Source of the DNA: an uncultured Christensenellaceae bacterium
Lineage (GTDB): Bacteria > Bacillota > Clostridia > Christensenellales > Christensenellaceae
Reading direction: 5' to 3'
Assembly (NCBI GenBank): GCA_910588425.1
Contig: CAJUPM010000004.1
Location: forward strand, 57,761 to 85,058
Length of the DNA: 27,298 bases
Shown here piece by piece: positions 22,487 to 27,298 of the stretch (position 1 is its first letter; each line of letters starts with the position of its first letter). Under the pieces are notes generated by a model. That model was not told where the DNA came from and made no database searches. It saw nothing but the letters and a program-made list of their open reading frames with translations. Both the position numbers and the translations under genes were made by a program.

Positions 22487-23561
22487 TGCGCTGATTCTCC
22501 TTCATCATTCCAATAAATTGATCGAATAAATAGCCGCTGTCCTGCGGGCCGGGGGCGCTCTCCGGGTGATACTGCACCGAAAAGAGCTTGTCCTTCGGGC
22601 ATGCCGCGCCTTCCACTGTGTCGTCCAGCAGGTTGATATGCGTGGGCACAAGGCCCGTCCCGCCAAGGGAATCCTTGTCTACAGCAAAGCTGTGGTTCTG
22701 GCTGGTAATCTCAATTTTGCCCGTCAGCAGGTTTTTGACCGGGTGATTGCCGCCCCGGTGCCCAAACTTCATCTTATATGTCTTTGCGCCGCAGGCAATG
22801 GAAATCAGCTGATGCCCCATGCAGATGCCGAAAATGGGCAGTTTGCCCCGCAGTACCCGCACCAGCTCGATGACGGGCGTCACATCTTCCGGGTCTCCCG
22901 GGCCGTTGGAGAGGAACACACCGTCCGGCTTGAGGTTCAAAATTTCCTGCGCCGGCGTATCGAAGGGCACGACCGTAACGTTGCACCCGCGCTTATTGAG
23001 CGAGCGGATGATATTGAGCTTGATGCCGCAGTCTACCGCCACCACATGGTAGGCCGGGTTGGCCGTTCTGGCATACCATTTCTTTTTGCAGCTCACCCGC
23101 GCCACGCCGTCTTTGGGCAGCTCATAGGCTCCCATCGCCGCAAGTGCCTCCTCCTTCGGAGTATCCGGGCCCGTGATCATCACCTTCTGGCTGCCCTCGT
23201 TTCGGATCATCCGCGTGATTTTTCGGGTATCCACGCCGCTGATGCCCGGGATGCCGTTTTCCTCCAAAATCTCGGAGAGTGTTTTCGTGTATCGGAAGTT
23301 GCTCGGAGAATCGTTGTATTCCCGCACAATCATGCCGCCTATCGTGGGAATTTTGGTCTCGTAGTCTTCGTCTGTGATGCCGTAGTTCCCTATGAGCGGG
23401 TAGGTCATCACGACCATCTGATTCGTGTAAGATGGGTCTGAAACAATCTCCTGATAGCCGACCATCGAGGTGTTGAAAACAATCTCGTTGATGGCATCGC
23501 ACTGCGCGCCAAATCCTTCGCCATAGAATTCCTGGCCGTTTTCCAGGACAATCTTTCTCAT
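22479..23561 (-). CDS. carA: Carbamoyl phosphate synthase, small (glutaminase) chain
   Basis: CarA removes ammonia from glutamine and channels it to CarB. The 360-residue chain has an N-terminal CPSase small-chain domain (IVFNTSMVGYQEIVSDPSY) and a class I glutamine amidotransferase domain with triad C247 (GICMGHQL), H332 and E334 (QYHPES). The ATG at 23561 is preferred: it forms a TGATG overlap with the pyrC stop and gives the normal family start MRKIVLENG. A second ATG at 23576, with GGGAGAG before it, would add five residues and cannot be excluded. The 3' end overlaps carB by 8 nt. Confidence 0.97.
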   Translation of the reverse strand: MRKIVLENGQEFYGEGFGAQCDAINEIVFNTSMVGYQEIVSDPSYTNQMVVMTYPLIGNYGITDEDYETKIPTIGGMIVREYNDSPSNFRYTKTLSEILEENGIPGISGVDTRKITRMIRNEGSQKVMITGPDTPKEEALAAMGAYELPKDGVARVSCKKKWYARTANPAYHVVAVDCGIKLNIIRSLNKRGCNVTVVPFDTPAQEILNLKPDGVFLSNGPGDPEDVTPVIELVRVLRGKLPIFGICMGHQLISIACGAKTYKMKFGHRGGNHPVKNLLTGKIEITSQNHSFAVDKDSLGGTGLVPTHINLLDDTVEGAACPKDKLFSVQYHPESAPGPQDSGYLFDQFIGMMKENQRNA

Positions 23562-24832
23562 CAATCTTTTCTCCATACTACTCTCCCATCTATCATAGTC
23601 AAACGATTCTCTCCAAACACCCGCATCCCCTCAAAAGGCGTGCCGCGGCCTTTGGAGCAAAATTCTTCCGGATTTATTTCATATTCCGCGCCCAAATCCC
23701 AAGCGCAGAGATCCGCCGCCGCGCCCCGCTCTATCTTGCCGCCAGGCAGGCCAAACGCCCTTCTCGGCGCGGCGCTTAGCAGCTCCACCAGTTTTTCCAG
23801 GCTCAGAATATTTTTCTTCACGAGCCCGGTATAGAGCGCCGGAAAAGCCGTCTCCAGGCCCACGACGCCCATGGCGCTTCCAGCCAGGCCTCTGCTCTTT
23901 TCCTCCGCGCTGTGCGGCGCATGGTCTGTGGCGATGCAATCGATTGTGCCGTCTATCATCCCCTCGATGAGCGCTTCCCGATCTTCCCGGCTGCGCAGCG
24001 GCGGATTCATCTTAAAGCGGCCGTGCTCCTGCAAGTCGTCTTCGCAGAGCAGCAGATAGTGCGGCGCAGTCTCACAGCTCACGGGAAGTCCCTCGGCTTT
24101 GGCCTGGCGTATCAGCGCGACGCTTTCCTTCGTCGAGACATGGCAGACGTGATAGCGGCATCCCGTCTCCCGGCAGAGCGCCAAATCCCGCTGTATCTGC
24201 CCCCATTCGCTCTTGGAGCAAATGCCTCTGTGGCCGTGCTTTTTGGCATACCATCCATCATGGATATATCCGCCGTTTAAAAGCGCCTCGTCTTCGCAGT
24301 GCGCCGCAATCATTTTGTCCAGCCGCTTCGCCTGCAGCATAGCCTGGCGCATCAGTTCCTCTGCCTGAACGCCCTTGCCGTCATCTGAAAATGCAACAGC
24401 GCCCTCTGCCAGCGCATCCAAATCGGCCAGCTCACCGCTGCCCTTCTGCCCCTTGGTGATGCAGGCATAGGGATAGACATGCACAGCCGCATCCCTATCG
24501 ATGATCTCCTGCTGAGCCAGCAAATGCTCCGGGCTGTCCGGCGGCGGGTTTAAGTTGGGCATTGCGCAAACCGTCGTATACCCGCCTCTGGCCGCCGCCT
24601 GCGTCCCGGTTAAAATCGTCTCTTTAAAAGAAAAGCCAGGCTCCCGCAAATGCACATGCACATCTGCGAAACCCGGCAAGATGATGAGATTCTTCAAATG
24701 AAAAACGGCATCGAATCCATCCGATGGGATCGACTCCTGAAGCGTTCGGATACATCCGCCATCAATGGCGAGATCGCTGCGGATAAACCCTTTTTCCGAA
24801 TATACCGATGCTCCCTTCAGCAATACTTTCAT
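23561..24832 (-). CDS. pyrC: Dihydroorotase
   Basis: PyrC closes N-carbamoyl-aspartate to dihydroorotate. This is a type I amidohydrolase of 423 residues. Metal ligands are H59 and H61 (DVHVHLREPG), D150/D151 (SDDGKG), H178, H231 and D303 (ATDHAPHS). The ATG at 24832 is chosen because AAAGGAG lies 7 nt before it. A longer reading to 24919 would run through the promoter and is rejected. It is the first gene of the operon, with a short leader of about 45 nt. Downstream, carA starts within its stop codon. Confidence 0.97.
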   Translation of the reverse strand: MKVLLKGASVYSEKGFIRSDLAIDGGCIRTLQESIPSDGFDAVFHLKNLIILPGFADVHVHLREPGFSFKETILTGTQAAARGGYTTVCAMPNLNPPPDSPEHLLAQQEIIDRDAAVHVYPYACITKGQKGSGELADLDALAEGAVAFSDDGKGVQAEELMRQAMLQAKRLDKMIAAHCEDEALLNGGYIHDGWYAKKHGHRGICSKSEWGQIQRDLALCRETGCRYHVCHVSTKESVALIRQAKAEGLPVSCETAPHYLLLCEDDLQEHGRFKMNPPLRSREDREALIEGMIDGTIDCIATDHAPHSAEEKSRGLAGSAMGVVGLETAFPALYTGLVKKNILSLEKLVELLSAAPRRAFGLPGGKIERGAAADLCAWDLGAEYEINPEEFCSKGRGTPFEGMRVFGENRLTMIDGRVVWRKD

Positions 24833-24883
24833 TCGTGGCTCCTTTAGAATTTGTCCATTTCCTAACGCAAACCCTAACACAGA

Positions 24884-24912
24884 ATTATAAGTCAAACCAG
24901 CATCTCTGTCAA
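24884..24912 (-). promoter_or_regulatory. Consensus promoter of the pyr operon
   Basis: A perfect TTGACA (24907-24912) and a perfect TATAAT (24884-24889) are 17 bp apart on the minus strand. The leader to the pyrC start is about 45 nt, with no terminator hairpin and no PyrR-type stem. The hexamer GTTAGG occurs twice, 12 nt apart (24873-24878 and 24861-24866), at about the transcript start. Confidence 0.93.
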
Positions 24913-24933
24913 GGAGCAATTCGACGCCAGCCG

Positions 24934-25428
24934 CTATTTTCCCTCTTTATTTTCCGGCCGCGAGCCCCGCTCCTCTGCGCACTCCCTTTTTCTGGGCTCG
25001 GTCTGCCCCATCGCCTTTTCCATCAAGATCTCGTTTTCTTCGTAATAGCCCAGTGAGCGGTAGAGCGCCTGCGCCGCAAAGTTTTCCTCGCCCGTCTGCA
25101 GTTCAAACCTGCGCACGCCATTTTGCTCCATGCAGTATGCCTCTGCGAAAGCTATCATTTTGCTAGCCAGTCCCTTTCTTCTATGTTCCTCACAGACGAA
25201 TACCTCTGTCATTTCCGGCAACACTGCATGATAGCAAAGGCTCTTTTTCATCTGCACGCAGACAAACCCCGCCAAAACGCCATCCTCTTCCGCCACCACG
25301 GCAATTTCCTGCCGGTTTTGCAGAATGGACTGCTCAATATGCGCCGCGCTAGTCTCGCCTTCGCCGTTAAACTGGTTGCAAAGCCGCAGCAGCTGCTGCG
25401 CATCTTCCTTTTTGGCCAAACGTATCAT
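24934..25428 (-). CDS. GNAT-family N-acetyltransferase
   Basis: This 164-residue protein has a GNAT fold with acetyl-CoA motif A at about 74-90 (EVFVCEEHRRKGLASKM) and a C-terminal ALYRSLGYYE (121-130). The tail from about 141 is highly charged and looks disordered. The acceptor is unknown. The ATG at 25428 overlaps the stop of the DUF6514-like gene (ATGA), so the pair is probably translated together. A longer reading to 25530 is rejected as it only overlaps that gene. The stop lies 22 nt before the pyr -35 box with no terminator between, so transcripts from here could run into pyrC. Confidence 0.88.
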   Translation of the reverse strand: MIRLAKKEDAQQLLRLCNQFNGEGETSAAHIEQSILQNRQEIAVVAEEDGVLAGFVCVQMKKSLCYHAVLPEMTEVFVCEEHRRKGLASKMIAFAEAYCMEQNGVRRFELQTGEENFAAQALYRSLGYYEENEILMEKAMGQTEPRKRECAEERGSRPENKEGK

Positions 25429-25655
25429 GCCTTGTCCTTCCCCTCCAACGATTCCATAAAATCCTCGACTGCCCCTTGCAGATGAACGATCTCCAGCTCC
25501 TCCGCATTCAGCCGCTCCACAAATTCCCAAACCGGCTGCTCTTCCAGGCTGAGATCCGAAAAGCGCAGCTCCCCCGCCGCAACGCCAAAGCTGCGATAGG
25601 GCTTCCCCGTCTGGCTTTCGTATAAAACTTCCTCAAACACTGTATAACGTTGCAT
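25425..25655 (-). CDS. DUF6514-like small protein
   Basis: This 76-residue acidic cytoplasmic protein is probably a DUF6514 member. The pattern fits from memory: an N-terminal strand (YTVFEEVLYE), a YRSFGVAAGE segment, FSDLSLEEQPVWEFVERLNAEELEIVHL, and an acidic helix AVEDFMESL. No catalytic or binding residue stands out. The ATG at 25655 has GGGGAG 8 nt upstream; an in-frame TTG at 25676 does not. The gene leads a two-gene unit with the acetyltransferase, overlapping it by 4 nt. The function is unknown. Confidence 0.75.
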   Translation of the reverse strand: MQRYTVFEEVLYESQTGKPYRSFGVAAGELRFSDLSLEEQPVWEFVERLNAEELEIVHLQGAVEDFMESLEGKDKA

Positions 25656-25687
25656 AGTCTGCTCCCCGAAAAACAACTTTTAAGGAT

Positions 25688-25696
25688 AGCATAGCA
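25688..25696 (-). promoter_or_regulatory. Candidate extended -10 element before the DUF6514-like gene
   Basis: TGCTATGCT on the minus strand fits an extended -10 (TGnTATGCT) about 33 nt before the ATG at 25655. No -35 at normal spacing is clear. The rest of the 133-bp gap to the next gene is AT-rich with no gene seen. Confidence 0.35.
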
Positions 25697-25788
25697 GAAA
25701 ATTGTGTATTTGTTTGTCAGTATTTGGCGCTAAAAATTAATTTTTTTGTATCGTTTTCGACATTTAAGATACGGTCAACCCCGCCGTC

Positions 25789-26433
25789 TTACTGCCGCAT
25801 CAGCTGCGTCGTACAGCTAAGGCAGGGCTCTAAATCCGAAAGAAAGCGCAGCTGCCGGCTCCAGTTATCCCGAAGCGCCAAAAAGCGGTATTGTCGAACC
25901 CCGTCGGCAAATACCAGCAGCCCGCAGGCGCAAACCGTATGCCTGGCATATTTCCCGGAGAACATCGAGATAACAAAAGGCCGCCGCTGTTTCATGAGCG
26001 CCTCCCAATAGGAGAAGCCTCTGAAATATCTGCTTTGCGCCCGCGTTTGCGGATACCCGAAAGCCTTCCAAACGGCGTTGGCAAGCATGCGGTTGAAAAA
26101 CGCGACTGTGCCATAGCGCCCGAGCATTCGGTATTTCCGCGCCTTTTTGCGCACAACCTGATAGAGCGCCGGCGGATCGCCCGGGATTTGCTCATATCCA
26201 TCCCGCGCGAAAAACAGCATCGCATTGCAGATGGCGGAAAGCGTGCAGTTTGGCAGGCTCTTTCCGCTTCTCGTCTCGTAATCCCGCTGGAGCCAATCGC
26301 CCGTTTGCTCCAGAAAAATGCTCTGATCGGCCAGCAGTTCAAAACGCCGCCCCGGAAAGCGGTTTTGCAGATATGCCGCAGGATCCGTGATAATCCCGCC
26401 CCTGCTATTCTGCTCTCTATACCGTCTGCCCAT
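25789..26433 (-). CDS. Unrecognised protein with possible papain/C39-like Cys-His-Asp/Asn site
   Basis: This 214-residue protein belongs to no family I can name. It has a segment LPNCTLSAICNAMLFF (60-75) that resembles the Cys helix of papain-like folds. HTVCACGLLVF (165-175) resembles the His strand of C39-type peptidases, and LALRDNWS (185-192) could supply an Asp/Asn. The order Cys63, His165, Asp189/Asn190 is the one expected for such a fold. The N terminus is polar with no signal peptide. Its ATG overlaps the upstream stop (TGATG), so it is coupled to the 146-residue gene and, through it, to the DUF5131 gene. Protease activity is a guess from motif order only. Confidence 0.7.
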   Translation of the reverse strand: MGRRYREQNSRGGIITDPAAYLQNRFPGRRFELLADQSIFLEQTGDWLQRDYETRSGKSLPNCTLSAICNAMLFFARDGYEQIPGDPPALYQVVRKKARKYRMLGRYGTVAFFNRMLANAVWKAFGYPQTRAQSRYFRGFSYWEALMKQRRPFVISMFSGKYARHTVCACGLLVFADGVRQYRFLALRDNWSRQLRFLSDLEPCLSCTTQLMRQ

Positions 26434-26873
26434 CAGGAAAAGGATTCCTTTTCGTGGTTGCAGGCGATCAGCCGCTCAATCGCCTCATCCGTATAGGAGA
26501 GAAGGCGCCCGAATGAGCGGGCAATCTCTTTGCGCTCCTGGCCGGCATAGCGCCCCTCTTCCTGAAGCTGTTTTTTTCTCTGTTTGAGCTCCAGATACTC
26601 CGCCAAGACCTCTTCGCTCTGATAGAACAGGATGTTATATGTCCCCCGGTTCAGGGAAACCGGAAACAAATCCGTCAGCAGCGGGTCGTCTTCCTTATAA
26701 AATTTTGTCCCATATTGCGCACAGATGCCCTCGGCGGCCTGCGCCAGCTCTTCCCGCAGCTGCCTATCCTTGACCGGGTGCGCCAAAGCCAGCTTTTTCA
26801 CCCCTGCGCGCACCACCTCGTTAAATGCGTCGATCACACCCATAGCATAGGAAAAACTATCCATCTCCCGCAT
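26433..26873 (-). CDS. Unrecognised helical protein between DUF5131 and Cys-protease-like genes
   Basis: This is a 146-residue protein of no family I recognise. The N-terminal half has MGVIDAFNEVVRAGVKKLALAHPV, which looks helical, then the segment TKFYKEDDPLLTDLFPVSLNRGTYNILFY. The C-terminal half is a long charged helix with coiled-coil character (LELKQRKKQLQEEG to about residue 138). There is no signal or membrane segment. The ATG at 26873 has GGGAGAAAAG upstream and overlaps the DUF5131 stop as TGATG. A TTG-started longer reading to 26912 is less likely. Its own stop overlaps the next ATG in the same way. Double stop-start coupling suggests the three products act together or are needed in fixed ratio. 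Confidence 0.75.
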   Translation of the reverse strand: MREMDSFSYAMGVIDAFNEVVRAGVKKLALAHPVKDRQLREELAQAAEGICAQYGTKFYKEDDPLLTDLFPVSLNRGTYNILFYQSEEVLAEYLELKQRKKQLQEEGRYAGQERKEIARSFGRLLSYTDEAIERLIACNHEKESFS

Positions 26874-27298
26874 CACTTTTCTCCCTCTTCCAAGCGTCTC
26901 TTTGGGCTCCAATAGTCGATTCCGGCCTTTCTGGCCTGCGCATGCTGATGCTCTCTGGCAATCCGATAAAGCTTTCCATCTTTTTTCAGCCGGGCGCCCG
27001 TCTGCTTAAAATAGAAAGAGACATCCGCCCGCTCGCACTGCTTTTTCAGGCCCAGAACCCAATCATAATCGCAAACCCGCGCCTGGTTTCCAGATTCTCC
27101 GCCCGCCACCACATGCCTGACCCAGCCGCCCAGATAGGGCGATAAATCAATGGCCGAAAGCAGCGGCTCGCAGACGATCCCTTTGTGCCGCGCGGACACA
27201 TCCCGCAGAACCGGAAGCCGCCGCTCTGCCATCTGCTGGTTTTCCACCGTGCAATTGATCTCGACGTTTTCATACCCGGCGCCCCAATCCGGCGGCAA
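26873..27298 (-). CDS. DUF5131 (phage Gp37/Gp68-like) protein, C-terminal part
   Basis: The C-terminal 141 residues of a DUF5131 protein are visible, and the 5' end of the gene lies beyond the window. Family marks are the VENQQMAERRLPVLRDV segment, CEPLLSAIDLSPYLGGWVRHVVAGGESG and DWVLGLKKQCERADVSFYFKQTG. Full-length members are usually around 250 residues or more, with Cys residues near the N terminus that cannot be checked here. The family occurs in phages and bacterial chromosomes, and its biochemical role is not known to me. The stop overlaps the start of the next gene (TGATG). The reading frame is open to the window edge, so the truncation comes from the window boundary. Confidence 0.85.
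   Translation of the reverse strand: MPPDWGAGYENVEINCTVENQQMAERRLPVLRDVSARHKGIVCEPLLSAIDLSPYLGGWVRHVVAGGESGNQARVCDYDWVLGLKKQCERADVSFYFKQTGARLKKDGKLYRIAREHQHAQARKAGIDYWSPKRRLEEGEK

Noticed and set aside
21383..22516. 377-codon open frame on the plus strand
   Set aside because: It is antisense to the N-terminal half of carB and shows only shadow composition.
22566..23441. 291-codon open frame on the plus strand
   Set aside because: It is antisense to carA, with no ribosome site or recognisable domain.
24833..24919. 29-residue N-terminal extension of pyrC
   Set aside because: It would be encoded across the consensus promoter and leader; the ATG at 24832 has AAAGGAG at the correct distance.
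24833..24934. PyrR-type attenuator or riboswitch before pyrC
   Set aside because: I looked for a terminator/antiterminator pair and a PyrR-binding stem in the leader. The leader is only about 45 nt and no such structure is visible.

Overview
The window reads as chromosomal DNA from a spore-forming (or formerly spore-forming) member of the Bacillota, most likely class Clostridia. The evidence is strong AGGAGG-type ribosome sites, TTGACA/TATAAT promoters, hairpin-plus-T-run terminators, a hidden spoVM gene, DUF3842 and DUF6514 family proteins, and a spoVM-rpmB-asp23-fakA-recG block like that of Bacillus. The genus cannot be fixed from sequence alone. No phage, insertion sequence, CRISPR array or rRNA is visible.

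Layout. Positions 1-300 hold the end of a tRNA cluster (Thr, Tyr, Leu) and its terminator. Positions 400-3280 carry single accessory enzymes: an acetyltransferase, a PLP-dependent D-cysteine desulfhydrase-like enzyme, a nitroreductase and a HAD phosphatase. Positions 3274-7360 carry recG, a DAK2-domain fatty-acid-kinase-like gene and an Asp23/Gls24 gene on the minus strand. Ribosomal protein L28 follows on the plus strand, then spoVM (21 codons) with a 50-residue membrane protein just upstream of it on the minus strand. Next come a DUF3842 gene and a small lipoprotein. Positions 9308-12526 encode a 1072-residue fusion of an EndoQ-type PHP endonuclease and a UvrD-type helicase. After it, on the minus strand, lie a glyoxalase-like gene, an agmatinase/arginase-family gene with a changed metal-ligand motif, and a PflX-like radical SAM gene.

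Positions 14958-24832 are one compact minus-strand operon for de novo UMP synthesis, transcribed in the order pyrC, carA, carB, pyrK, pyrD, pyrF, pyrE, pyrB, pyrI. It runs from a perfect consensus promoter (24884-24912) to an intrinsic terminator (14927-14952). All six steps from bicarbonate and glutamine to UMP are encoded. No pyrR gene, PyrR-type attenuator or uracil permease gene is present in the window.

The last 2.4 kb hold a DUF6514-acetyltransferase pair, then a tightly coupled minus-strand set: a DUF5131 (phage Gp37/Gp68-like) gene cut by the window edge, an unrecognised 146-residue helical protein, and a 214-residue protein with a possible papain/C39-like Cys-His-Asp/Asn arrangement. 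The most interesting items are the EndoQ-UvrD fusion with two sliding-clamp-type motifs, the DUF5131-linked trio, the agmatinase-like protein with Cys in place of the bridging metal ligand, and the unlisted spoVM with its membrane-protein partner.
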